Positions 54,493-63,632 of a DNA stretch of 64,000 bases are shown piece after piece. The stretch is from Bdellovibrionales bacterium. Its GTDB lineage: Bacteria > Bdellovibrionota > Bdellovibrionia > Bdellovibrionales > JAGQZY01. Each line of letters begins with the position of its first letter. The first letter of the stretch is position 1. The stretch is taken from assembly GCA_019750295.1 (NCBI GenBank), contig JAIEOS010000117.1:1-64000 (forward strand), given 5' to 3'. The notes under the pieces were generated by a model. That model did no database searches, was not told where the DNA came from, and saw only the letters and a list, made by a program, of their open reading frames with translations. The position numbers and the translations under genes were made by a program.

Positions 54493-54861
54493 CTAGTGAG
54501 GGCACTTACACAATTGATGATTGTAGTAATGAGCCAATAACATCAGTGCGCTACCGGTGACGCTGAGGGGAACACTCACGATCATTGTATGCGCGAAGAT
54601 CAAGCTAAATATGAGGAGGGGCATACCGACGCAAGCAAAGCGCAGTGCTTTTTTAGAGCCATGAATCAAAAAGCCTTTCCAAAATGTAATCCCAGAGACG
54701 GAGATTAATAAGATCATCACAATGTCGAACCAAAGGTGAGAACTCTCATGGGTAATGAGAAACGGAAAGAACATCATAATGAGGGGAATTGAACAGCAAT
54801 GAATGAGACAGATGGCAGAAGCGCTGATCCCGAGATATTCAACCCAAGCGTGGTTTTTCAT
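54493..54861 (-). CDS. MerC-family membrane protein
   Basis: A 122-residue protein with four membrane segments. GISASAICLIHCCSIPLIM holds the paired Cys of the MerC family in the first membrane hairpin, and the C-terminus ends HHQ-like: YNHQLCKCPH, a metal-binding-looking tail. No other mer gene is near, so this may be a general thiol-reactive-metal or unrelated transporter. It precedes the DDAH-like gene on the same strand. Confidence 0.8.
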   Translation of the reverse strand: MKNHAWVEYLGISASAICLIHCCSIPLIMMFFPFLITHESSHLWFDIVMILLISVSGITFWKGFLIHGSKKALRFACVGMPLLIFSLIFAHTMIVSVPLSVTGSALMLLAHYYNHQLCKCPH

Positions 54862-55084
54862 GGACCTAAATTATTGATTTCTTTAGCATAATGCAACCAA
54901 TTTGCGTTTTTGGGAAGGAGTTGGGATCGCTTTAAAAAATTGTCTCAAAAAAAGACAAAGAAATTCATGGGGTTACAAATAAAGTATAAAAATGGGAAAA
55001 ATTTTCCTCATTTTCTGAGACGACCTTACCGATAGATTAAATGAAGCAATTGAGAGCAATTAATTAATCTTTGGGAGGTTATCA

Positions 55085-55477
55085 ATGGCATTCTCTAAGT
55101 TCATCATCGTGAGTGACGACCCGGTCATCATTCATAGAGGTCAGGAGTTTGCACAGACTCTAGGTGTTCAGTGCGATGTTCAGTCGCCAAGTTTTTCATC
55201 TTCGTCTGTTCCATCACTGTCTGTTGGCAGTGGACAAAATAATTCAGTAAGCAACGTTTTGCCATTTCCTGGTGTAGGAATGAGTTCAAGCTCAAACGGT
55301 GCTGTGGCTACAATCAACGATCTCGAAGCACAAGCTATCGAAAAAGCGATCCACTCTTTCCGTGGTAACCTCACTGAAGCTGCAAAAGCTTTAGGTATCG
55401 GTCGCGCAACGCTTTACAGAAAAGTGAAACTTTATAACATCGATCCATCTCAAGCACGCAGACGTCGCGCTGCTTAA
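55085..55477 (+). CDS. Fis-type helix-turn-helix regulator
   Basis: A 130-residue protein. The last 48 residues are an HTH_8/Fis domain (AIEKAIHSFRGNLTEAAKAL, GIGRATLYRKVKLYNI), as at the end of NtrC activators. Residues 1-35 (FSKFIIVSDDPVIIHRGQEF) look like the start of a degenerate receiver domain, joined by a Ser-rich linker; no AAA+ domain. GGGAGGT precedes the ATG. Ends in a basic RRRRAA. Probably a small DNA-binding regulator or nucleoid protein. Confidence 0.87.
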   Translation: MAFSKFIIVSDDPVIIHRGQEFAQTLGVQCDVQSPSFSSSSVPSLSVGSGQNNSVSNVLPFPGVGMSSSSNGAVATINDLEAQAIEKAIHSFRGNLTEAAKALGIGRATLYRKVKLYNIDPSQARRRRAA

Positions 55478-55501
55478 GGCTCGTGAGGCTCTCAATGCAG
55501 A

Positions 55502-55530
55502 AAAAAGTCAGGGTTAAATCCTGACTTTTT
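55502..55530. terminator. Bidirectional terminator
   Basis: Perfect 11-base arms AAAAAGTCAGG (55502-55512) and CCTGACTTTTT (55520-55530) between the Fis-type gene and the convergent sixA gene. Confidence 0.88.
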
Positions 55531-56037
55531 CTATTTGTGCTTTGGACTCCACCATCGAGGCACCGCGAGCCATCGTAAATGGACATCTTGTTTTTTTAAA
55601 TGCGTCTCAAATTCCAATTTAGCGACGCCCCCTTTTTTATAACTCAAAAAAGGACGTGTTGATCCCGTCAAAAGATAAGATGTAAATTCTGAGAGATGAG
55701 GCTCATGCCCAACAATGGCTAGAGAAGGGCTCTTGTATTTATTAATCTCCTCGATAAGTCCATCGTGATCTCTATTCGGAGTCAGTCGTGTCGTCTCAAT
55801 CCGTTGAGCCTTAGGAAAATACTCCGCCAAAATCTCCGCCGTTTGCAAAGCTCGCGTCCAAGGACTAAACAAAATCGTCTCCAAGGATTCCAGTCGAGCC
55901 AAAGCCTCAAACCCTGCGTGAAGCTTCTTAATCCCATCCTTCGTTAAAGGTCGAAGCGAATCATCACTCTCGCGCAAAGCAAACTCCACCTTATCCTCAG
56001 CAACCCCATGTCGAACCCCAAAAAGAAATTTTCCCAT
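55531..56037 (-). CDS. sixA: Phosphohistidine phosphatase SixA-like
   Basis: A 168-residue histidine-phosphatase-superfamily protein: FGVRHGVAED (RHG, catalytic His), SPWTRALQTAEIL and VGHEPHLSEF (second His). The size and SPWxRAxQTAEI form match SixA, which dephosphorylates phosphohistidine on phosphorelay or PTS proteins. Upstream of its start is inverted-repeat element C. Confidence 0.88.
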   Translation of the reverse strand: MGKFLFGVRHGVAEDKVEFALRESDDSLRPLTKDGIKKLHAGFEALARLESLETILFSPWTRALQTAEILAEYFPKAQRIETTRLTPNRDHDGLIEEINKYKSPSLAIVGHEPHLSEFTSYLLTGSTRPFLSYKKGGVAKLEFETHLKKQDVHLRWLAVPRWWSPKHK

Positions 56038-56111
56038 CCAAAAACCCTAACCCCACCCCATTACCCAGTCAAAACCCTAAGCGTCCAAATCAATGACATA
56101 AAGGTGCTCGC

Positions 56112-56268
56112 TTTTCTTTTGCTTTGTTTTTGAGTTTTAAAATAGCATCGAGAGGACCTCCCGTTAGCGTGACGCGATTTCCGACTTCCTGTCGGAAAAA
56201 CGGGCGAGGGCACGGAGCCCGCGTCCGAACGAAGCTATTTTAAAACTCAAAAACAAAGCAAAAGAAAA
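56112..56268. repeat. Long inverted-repeat element C (35-bp perfect arms, 73-bp shared core)
   Basis: Arms at 56112-56146 and 56234-56268 are perfect 35-bp reverse complements. The 87-bp centre contains, at 56154-56226, the reverse complement of the 73-bp core of element B with two substitutions. The arms show no similarity to those of B or A. It lies in the 414-bp space between the divergent sixA and the gene at 56452. Confidence 0.95.
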
Positions 56269-56383
56269 CCTGGACCAGTACCAGTGTCTCGTTTTGAGAC
56301 TCGCAAAACCGTTTACAATTAAGACAGAGTGTAAAGGGGAGTGACGCTTTTTGTAACGATTGGGTCTTTAATTGTTTGTGGTC

Positions 56384-56392
56384 TGGTATAAA
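56384..56392 (+). promoter_or_regulatory. Possible extended -10 promoter
   Basis: TGGTATAAA, an extended -10 element, 60 bases before the ATG at 56452. No good -35 box at 17 bases. Confidence 0.35.
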
Positions 56393-56451
56393 GTTCGCAG
56401 TGATTCATTGTGTACGAAGTTGTGTTAAAATTCTTAAGGGCTGGGGGAACA

Positions 56452-57048
56452 ATGTCAGATGATCGCAAAGTCATTCCGTTAAAAACCAAATACAAAAAAT
56501 CTTTAGTGAGTACGACTCCGAATGATGTTCGCGCCGCCGCAACAGCGACTTTAGCCTTTACGCTCTTTTTAATGGTCGGTCTCAATTCCTCTCTGTTCAG
56601 TGGATCGAAAGAGCCACAGACAAATCTTCGTGGCATTGCGAGTGTGTCCAAGGGCGTTGAAACGGAGTGGAGAGAAAATATCGAAAAGTTAAACTCCAAA
56701 GAGATGGTTGTGGAATCGGCGAAGCGCCCATCCCCAATGGACTCTTTAAGCTTTGGACTTCTTGAGGGTAAGTATTCGATGAAGGTTCAGGGTGGTCGTA
56801 TTACTCAAATCGAGTTTGATCGCAACGAAAAGCATCAGCCTAAAACATTACAAGATCGCATTCAGTTTATCCATAAGTTCGCTGACGTTTTTGTGCCCGG
56901 ATTTAAAGTGGCGCAAAAAGCAGGCATCGAAAAAGTCGACACCGGTTTTCGCGAAACCTATCGTGTAGATAGCGCGTGGGGCGAAACGTGGTTTGATTTC
57001 CAACTGGACGACCAAAAACGCCTCATTTCCCTCGAAGTGAAAAAATAA
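56452..57048 (+). CDS. Single-pass membrane protein, unknown
   Basis: A 198-residue protein: a basic cytoplasmic N-terminus (KVIPLKTKYKKS), one membrane segment (about residues 32-50, ATATLAFTLFLMVGLNSS) and a soluble outer domain with beta-rich character (YSMKVQGGRITQIEFD, TWFDFQLDDQKRLISLEV). GGGGGA precedes the ATG. No family recognised. The lipoprotein gene downstream starts after 70 bases. Confidence 0.72.
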   Translation: MSDDRKVIPLKTKYKKSLVSTTPNDVRAAATATLAFTLFLMVGLNSSLFSGSKEPQTNLRGIASVSKGVETEWRENIEKLNSKEMVVESAKRPSPMDSLSFGLLEGKYSMKVQGGRITQIEFDRNEKHQPKTLQDRIQFIHKFADVFVPGFKVAQKAGIEKVDTGFRETYRVDSAWGETWFDFQLDDQKRLISLEVKK

Positions 57049-57118
57049 AAATTTAAATTTTGCGACAATGAAGAACAATTGCTTGCGTCTTTTTTCGAAA
57101 GACGCATAATTTGCGGAT

Positions 57119-58108
57119 ATGCGTTGGATACTCACGTCTTTATTTATTTTTTTTGTAGGCTGCACTTCGGCCATGATTCCTTTTTCAAAGGAAGATCCCC
57201 TCACGGCGCCAGAGGATAAGCAAATTCAATTTTACCTGCAGGATCTGGAGCAAGGATGCCGTGACTACCAAGGGCCGGGAGATCTCATTACGCCCCAGCA
57301 GCGCATTTGTGAGACCAGCAAGCTCAGCACGTTTGCAATGAGATCTGACGAAGAAGGCTTAATTCCTATTCCGTTTGAAAATGGTGTTCTGATTCCACCT
57401 AAAGTGATTGCAGGCGCCGCACTCAATGACTTTCAACAAAACGTGATCTTGATCCACAATAAATCAATCAGTTTTAAAGAGGCCATTGTTAATCTTCTTG
57501 CAGTTAAAATGAATGATCTCTATCGCATCGAGTTCAAGAACAACTGGATATATATCACGGTCGAGAGTCTCCGAGTGACGGAAGATAATCTCTTTAGTAA
57601 AAGTATATCCGACCTCGGTTTCGCTCTGAAGCGCGAGCACGATCCGGACAAAAAAAATCTCATCCAGGTTGCGATACTGAGTAAATACGCGGACGTGAGC
57701 TTTAAGTTCGATAGAGAAAACACGTTATCAGCCAAGGAAATCTCTGAGCACCTCCTTACGGAAGCGATAAAAAATAAAAAGGCCTGGTGGTATGGGAAGG
57801 TGATCTTTGAGGCGAACACCGTTTTAGGAAAATTAGCGTTGATGAATAATAACTTGCAAGAGGCCAATCGGCGTCTCCTGAAATCGGTCGATCTCGATCG
57901 GAATTCTTTATTTGCGTTAAGTCCCTACCGAAACACACAGTTAGCAAAACCGCTGCTCGAGAGAAAACAAAAGAAGACGGTCCAGCAGTTTTTGCGCAAA
58001 TTACGAACGTTACGACTCCCCAGAACCGACGTGGACGACATTAAATTTTGGGAAGATGAACTTAAAAAGTCGGGGATAACTCAATTCAAACCCATCTACG
58101 AAAGATAG
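57119..58108 (+). CDS. Lipoprotein of unknown function
   Basis: A 329-residue protein with lipoprotein signal MRWILTSLFIFFVGC. The mature part is mostly helical; residues about 225-290 (NTVLGKLALMNNNLQEANRRL) could be a TPR-like helical pair. Not recognised. It precedes the giant fibre gene on the same strand by 136 bases, a gap holding a small palindrome. Confidence 0.72.
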   Translation: MRWILTSLFIFFVGCTSAMIPFSKEDPLTAPEDKQIQFYLQDLEQGCRDYQGPGDLITPQQRICETSKLSTFAMRSDEEGLIPIPFENGVLIPPKVIAGAALNDFQQNVILIHNKSISFKEAIVNLLAVKMNDLYRIEFKNNWIYITVESLRVTEDNLFSKSISDLGFALKREHDPDKKNLIQVAILSKYADVSFKFDRENTLSAKEISEHLLTEAIKNKKAWWYGKVIFEANTVLGKLALMNNNLQEANRRLLKSVDLDRNSLFALSPYRNTQLAKPLLERKQKKTVQQFLRKLRTLRLPRTDVDDIKFWEDELKKSGITQFKPIYER

Positions 58109-58116
58109 GGACGAAG

Positions 58117-58135
58117 GAAGGTACCGGGTACCTTC
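58117..58135. repeat. GGTACC-type 19-bp palindrome
   Basis: Nine-base arms GAAGGTACC and GGTACCTTC around one G, right after the lipoprotein gene. The GGTxCC-N-GGTxCC form is also seen inside the 20.0-kb palindrome (GGTTCCAGGTTCC). Confidence 0.7.
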
Positions 58136-58244
58136 AGTCATTGTGGAGAGATGACTCGACCAATGTCGAATTTTCGCTCGATAACCTGCTGTGTCCTGAT
58201 CTGAGATTTGTTTAAGATTTTTCCATAATTTCCGATAAATAAGA

Positions 58245-61200
58245 GTGAACTCCTTAAAATTGATCGGCTTTATTCTATTTTTATGCCCACTTCAGGGGAT
58301 AGCGCAGGTTCCTGCGAGTTTTGTCTATCAGGGCCAAATTACCAAAAGTGGTGGGTTGCCATTAGAAGCCAATCCCGTTGTCTTTAACGTCCGCATTTAT
58401 TCCGCCGTCAATGATTGTTTAATGTATGAAGAGCAGCACTCCGTCAATATGCTGGGGAGTGAAGGGGCGTTCTCGCTCAATATCGGAGCAGGAATTCGCT
58501 CAGGTTCGGACTACGAAGATACATCTTCGATCATCGATATTTTTAGAAATGGAATTAATCACACGGGCATTACAACATGTGCGGCAGGAACAAGCTACAA
58601 TGCAATTGCCGGTCACACTCGAAAAGTCCGCATCGGTTATAACGATGGCTCGGGACTTGTCACGTTGGCTCAGGATTTTCATTTGCAGACCGTTCCCTAC
58701 GCTTGGTATGCGAACAGTTTACAAGGACTCACCGCAAGTAATTTTGTGCAGATCAATCCTGGACAAAATATCACGCAAGCGAATTTAGAAAATCTACTTG
58801 GCGGCACGAATTACAATACTCTTTATAATTTAGCCAGTGGAACTTCGACCACACCGTTAACCATGAACGGTCAGCAGATCAAAAACTTAGCCGATCCGAC
58901 ATTAGCTCAAGATGCCGCGACTAAGAATTATGCCGACACGAAAATTGCGGGTGCTAATATCGACGTGAGTGGGGTGGGGGCCGGAACTGGAAATGGTCGA
59001 ATCCTCTCCTGGAACGCGACGCTCAATCGTTGGGAGGCCGTAGTGCCGTCGACGATGACCGACGCGACGAAGCTACCACTTGCCGGTGGAACCATGGCCG
59101 GAACCATTAATATGAACGGCAATCAGATTTTGAATACAGGCCACATTACAATGCAGAACCTATCGACTGTGACGCTGGGAAAGTTTTCAAATGCTCAAGA
59201 GACGACTCTTGTGGGTACACTCGCGATCGGAAATAGAGGGGCCACATGGTATAACACGGACACCGATAGAATCATGTACTGGGATGGAAATAGTGCGGAG
59301 GCGGTGGGTGCGGGTAGTGGCACAGGTGATATCGAAGGCGTCGTGACCAACTCAGGTTCCGCTCTCTCTGGCGGCGTGACGAGCGGAACGGCGACACTTG
59401 CGGTGGTCACCGATGGTGTGACGATAGAGACTAACGGATCCAATCAACTCCAAGTGAGAGACGGCGGTATCGGTTCGGCGAAGCTCTCCACCGACGCGGT
59501 GACAACATCGAAGATATTAGATGGCAGTGTGACGACTGCAAAAATCAACTCACTCAGTGTAACAAAAATTACAAGTGCCGCGGCCGAATACTTCTCCTAC
59601 ATGCCAGCGGGTACGGAATGTACCAGCAACTACACAATGATCTGGGATGCGGTCAATGACCGTTGGATTTGCGGGGCTTTGCCGAGCAACTTCACGGCCA
59701 TCGCGGATGCGGACAACGATACGAAAATTCAACTGGAAGAAAGTGCTGACGAAGACAAAATTCGATTCGACACCGCCGGCACGGAACGTATGGTGATCGA
59801 CGAAACCGGTCGCGTCGGTATTGGGACGACGACCCCAGCTCCTGTGGTGGCTAATCGCAAAGTTTTGGATATTTACGACGGTTCCGCAAATGGAGCTGAG
59901 CTTAAGCTCTATTCGACAACCACACAGTTTCGAATTTTTAATAACAATGGGTCAAATGAAGTCGGCTTTGGATCGGATTCGAACTCGACCGTGCATCTCT
60001 ACACTAATGGCGGTGGAAATCGAAGGATTTCTATTTTAGGAACAGGGAACGTAGGTATTAATAGTTCAAGTCCGCAATCTCAATTGGATGTTGCGGGAAC
60101 CATACGTGCCAATGAAATTTGCGACGAAGCGGGTTCAAACTGTAAGGACATTTCTAGTGGATGGGGCGCCGGTGGTGACATTGATGGCATTCTCACCAAT
60201 GCGGGCTCGGCTCTAAGCGGAGGGACGGGAAGTGGAACAGCCACTCTGTCCGTCGTGACCGACGGCACGACCATCGAGACCAACGGTACAAATCAACTTC
60301 AAGTTAGAGACTCGGGTGTTTCCTTAGCTAAATTAGCGGCAGATTCGGTCAACAGTTCAAAAATTGTCGATGGTTCTATCACGAACGCGGACATTAACGC
60401 GGCAGCAGCGATTGCGTGGAGTAAAGTTGATAAGACGGGAGCGATTGCAGGTGATATCGGAGCCGCAACGGCGACTCGTTCTATCAATACAAATTCAGGT
60501 TCTGGATTGACCGGCGGAGGAGACTTGTCGGCAGATCGGAATTTAGCGATCAATACTGATAACTCCACATTGGAAATCGCGACGAACACTCTCCGCGTCA
60601 GAGACGGCGGCGTCACCAATGCGAAAATCAGTTCGGTCAGTGTGGATAAAATTACCAGCGCAGCGTTACAGTACTTTAGCTACATGCCGGCAGGGACCGA
60701 ATGTGGTCCCAATGAAGTTCTCAAGTGGAACGCTGTCAACGATCGTTGGCTCTGCGGCGCTGATGATGCGGGGGCGATAACTAGCGTTTTCTCGAGAACG
60801 GGAGTGGTTGTCGCGCAAAGTGGGGACTACACCGGTTCACAGATTACCAACACGGCCAGCGGCAACATCGCCGCAACAACAACTCAGGCGGCCATCAACG
60901 AACTCGATAGCGAAAAAGTAGCGAAAGCCGGCGATACGATGACCGGTACACTGAATCTGCCCAACGACGGTCTTGTTGTAGGAACCTCTCAGTTGGTCAC
61001 CGCGTCTGGAAAAGTGGGAATCGGGACGTCAAATCCTTCTGTAAATTTAGAAGTTGCGTCGACGAATTCCTCCACGAGTATTCAATCCATCAATCTGAAC
61101 ACAGCAGGCGCAGCCGTTTATCCCTCTTTGAGTGTGCAGAATTTTTCGGGCGCAACGACAGGTCATCCTGTGATGATTTTGCAAAACTCTCGAGGTTCTT

Positions 61201-63569
61201 CGACGTCTGCAAGTTCTCTGCAATCCGGCGACATGTTAGGATCTATTTTATTCATTGGCCAAACAGATGCGGGAACCAGCGTTCAGGCGGCCCGCATACA
61301 GGCTTTTGCCGAGGATACCTTTACAAGTTCGACCAATCCCTCCGTCTTGTCATTTGCGACATCAGGTGCAACTGGGACTTACACAGAGAGAATGAGAATT
61401 AGTTCCATCGGAAGTGTAGGTATAGGCACAAGCAACCCCACTACCGGAGCAATTTTGGATATGAACGGTACGGGAGCGACAGGAAGCACCATCGTTATTC
61501 CTCGCGACACAACAGGCAATCGTCCTGTCTCGGGCGTTAATGGGATGCTTCGTTACAACACGACGACAAATAAATTCGAAGCCTACGAAAACGGAAGCTG
61601 GGTCAATATGATTGGCTCAGGTGGCTCATTTGTGAATGTGACCTCCGGAACTGGAACTGCTGCTTTACCCTCGTATTCATTCACTGGCGAACCCGACACA
61701 GGTTTCTGGAATCCTTCAGCAGATACCATTGGTTTTGCTGTGGCCGGAACGAATCGCATGAATTTAAATTTTAGTAGTATGACGTCCACAGTTTCCTCCG
61801 GACCCAGTTTAAATTTGGGAACAGCAAATGTGGCGACAAGTCCTGCGTACTCATTTAATGGAGATCCTGACACAGGTTGGTTTAATCCAGCCTCCGATGT
61901 TCTTGCCGCGAGCACTGCGGGTGTCGAGAGAATGCGATTCACCTCTGGGGGGGACATCGGAATAGGTACAACTTCTCCTCTTTTGAGACTCCATGTTGCA
62001 AGCCCTTCCGGTATCGCGGCAAATACGATGTTTTCAACCAGTGACTACGCGAATGGTTCTACGGGGTCGGCGCTCACTTTTGATTTTGGAGCCAGTAGCG
62101 GAAACACTTACAGCCGAGTATCAGCGATGTCGGCCGGAAATACTGTTTGGAATAACTTAGTCCTCCAAAGCGGCGGAGGAAATGTGGGTATAGGATCGAC
62201 ATCGCCTTTGCGTAGGTTTACTGTCAATGGAAGTTCGATCGCCAACGGCAGCCACAGAGTCATCAGTGTGAATGAGCCCACCGCAAGCAATGAAAGTATT
62301 TCTCTCGGATATGATTCAAACGGAACGATTCACACAGCGGGCTTTCTACGTTCAAATAACAATTTACCTTTATCGTTGGGAACTCTAACCACTCCTCTCG
62401 CCCTGCAAATTCTAGATGGCGGTAACGTGGGGATCGGGACGACAAATCCCGGGCAAAAACTTGAAATTAATGGTGGAGGTGTGGCTGCGGGTGTGGCAAT
62501 TCGGGGTGGAGCCGCAGTGCCAACGTTTCTAGATTTTGGGAATACCACTCGTCAAGCAACTATAGGTTTTGCTTCCGCCGCAAACGAATGGGCCCTAGGT
62601 AGCTCTGCCGCAGATTTAGTGATTCGCACAGAGTCCAATTCAAATAAAGTAATGATCGGTTCGACAATTGGAGGCCCAGTTCTAAATGTTTTGGGATCTG
62701 GAAATGTGGGGATTGGCACCACGAACCCCGTCGCTAAACTTGAAGTCAGCGGGAATTTAAAAATAGGTTCGGACAGTACGACGTGTGATTCGACCCGATT
62801 GGGCAGTATGCGGTTTGAGAATGACTTTTTATTTGTTTGTAAATCCACAGGATGGGCGGTGGTACAAACAACTACTCCTGTGGCGGCATTGAGTGTCTCG
62901 CCCAGCTCTGCAACACTGAACCTCACGGGCGGTGTGAGTCCGGGAGCTTATACGAGCTTTACATTTACAAATACGGGTTCCGCAACGACGACTTCTATTG
63001 CGACCAATTTATCCAATTCTACCAATTTTCAAATTGGTTCGAATACGTGTAGTTCGGCTACACTTTCTCCGGGATCCAGTTGTATCGTCCAAGTTCGTGC
63101 TATGGCATCAACCAACACAAGTTATGCTGGGACGATTTCAGCAACGGCGGGCGCCGCAAATGCATCGGCATCACTTGCGGGAACTTCCACAGGATTTTCT
63201 GCATCTCCTCCTGATTGCTCCCTATTCACATCTCCTGAGCCAAACACGCCCGGCTACATGTACTTCCCAGTTTCGACCACTCAAAAAGTCATGACAATGT
63301 GTACATTCTCCGGGATTACGAGCACGTGGGTGACGAATTCCGGAAGTTGTTGGGGAACTGGCTGCTGGACGAGTCCGGCAAGCTCGCCCGGAACAGGCAC
63401 AGGTGGGGTAGAGTTTGACGTTTCAAATTCATTGGTTCCAGGATTTGATAAAATTTATCGATGTAACGCGGGAATTGTGCAAATGAGTACATCCGGTGGA
63501 GCTTTCGTCAATCAAAGTTGGTCTGGCGGGGCTCAAAGCGGTCAGCCACTTCGGTGTGTGTCATACTAA
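58245..63569 (+). CDS. Giant secreted tail-fibre-like adhesin (MAT-fibre-like)
   Basis: A 1774-residue exported protein; GTG start with a signal peptide (to GIAQ) and a weak ribosome site. N-terminal domain (about 22-160, PASFVYQGQITKSGG) is followed by a phage-fibre stalk: NLADPTLAQDAATKNYAD, repeated TIETNGSNQLQVRDG blocks, and eight VGIGTTNP-like motifs that mark short trimeric-fibre repeats. Two long internal repeats (around residues 360-475 and 640-830) share SGSALSGG through NDRWICG. About 1545-1650 is an Ig-like domain; the last ~120 residues are a Cys-containing tip (CWGTGCW). Such chimeric trimeric fibres in Bdellovibrio recognise prey; here this is inferred from architecture. Confidence 0.88.
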   Translation: MNSLKLIGFILFLCPLQGIAQVPASFVYQGQITKSGGLPLEANPVVFNVRIYSAVNDCLMYEEQHSVNMLGSEGAFSLNIGAGIRSGSDYEDTSSIIDIFRNGINHTGITTCAAGTSYNAIAGHTRKVRIGYNDGSGLVTLAQDFHLQTVPYAWYANSLQGLTASNFVQINPGQNITQANLENLLGGTNYNTLYNLASGTSTTPLTMNGQQIKNLADPTLAQDAATKNYADTKIAGANIDVSGVGAGTGNGRILSWNATLNRWEAVVPSTMTDATKLPLAGGTMAGTINMNGNQILNTGHITMQNLSTVTLGKFSNAQETTLVGTLAIGNRGATWYNTDTDRIMYWDGNSAEAVGAGSGTGDIEGVVTNSGSALSGGVTSGTATLAVVTDGVTIETNGSNQLQVRDGGIGSAKLSTDAVTTSKILDGSVTTAKINSLSVTKITSAAAEYFSYMPAGTECTSNYTMIWDAVNDRWICGALPSNFTAIADADNDTKIQLEESADEDKIRFDTAGTERMVIDETGRVGIGTTTPAPVVANRKVLDIYDGSANGAELKLYSTTTQFRIFNNNGSNEVGFGSDSNSTVHLYTNGGGNRRISILGTGNVGINSSSPQSQLDVAGTIRANEICDEAGSNCKDISSGWGAGGDIDGILTNAGSALSGGTGSGTATLSVVTDGTTIETNGTNQLQVRDSGVSLAKLAADSVNSSKIVDGSITNADINAAAAIAWSKVDKTGAIAGDIGAATATRSINTNSGSGLTGGGDLSADRNLAINTDNSTLEIATNTLRVRDGGVTNAKISSVSVDKITSAALQYFSYMPAGTECGPNEVLKWNAVNDRWLCGADDAGAITSVFSRTGVVVAQSGDYTGSQITNTASGNIAATTTQAAINELDSEKVAKAGDTMTGTLNLPNDGLVVGTSQLVTASGKVGIGTSNPSVNLEVASTNSSTSIQSINLNTAGAAVYPSLSVQNFSGATTGHPVMILQNSRGSSTSASSLQSGDMLGSILFIGQTDAGTSVQAARIQAFAEDTFTSSTNPSVLSFATSGATGTYTERMRISSIGSVGIGTSNPTTGAILDMNGTGATGSTIVIPRDTTGNRPVSGVNGMLRYNTTTNKFEAYENGSWVNMIGSGGSFVNVTSGTGTAALPSYSFTGEPDTGFWNPSADTIGFAVAGTNRMNLNFSSMTSTVSSGPSLNLGTANVATSPAYSFNGDPDTGWFNPASDVLAASTAGVERMRFTSGGDIGIGTTSPLLRLHVASPSGIAANTMFSTSDYANGSTGSALTFDFGASSGNTYSRVSAMSAGNTVWNNLVLQSGGGNVGIGSTSPLRRFTVNGSSIANGSHRVISVNEPTASNESISLGYDSNGTIHTAGFLRSNNNLPLSLGTLTTPLALQILDGGNVGIGTTNPGQKLEINGGGVAAGVAIRGGAAVPTFLDFGNTTRQATIGFASAANEWALGSSAADLVIRTESNSNKVMIGSTIGGPVLNVLGSGNVGIGTTNPVAKLEVSGNLKIGSDSTTCDSTRLGSMRFENDFLFVCKSTGWAVVQTTTPVAALSVSPSSATLNLTGGVSPGAYTSFTFTNTGSATTTSIATNLSNSTNFQIGSNTCSSATLSPGSSCIVQVRAMASTNTSYAGTISATAGAANASASLAGTSTGFSASPPDCSLFTSPEPNTPGYMYFPVSTTQKVMTMCTFSGITSTWVTNSGSCWGTGCWTSPASSPGTGTGGVEFDVSNSLVPGFDKIYRCNAGIVQMSTSGGAFVNQSWSGGAQSGQPLRCVSY

Positions 63570-63632
63570 TCAGAAAAGCAGGGCCGTTGATCCGACCCTG
63601 GTTCAAATTACTTTGAAGCTTCAGCAAAAAGC

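Noticed and set aside
54493-54861. Mercury-resistance operon
   Set aside because: Only a MerC-like gene is present; merA, merR, merT and merP are not.
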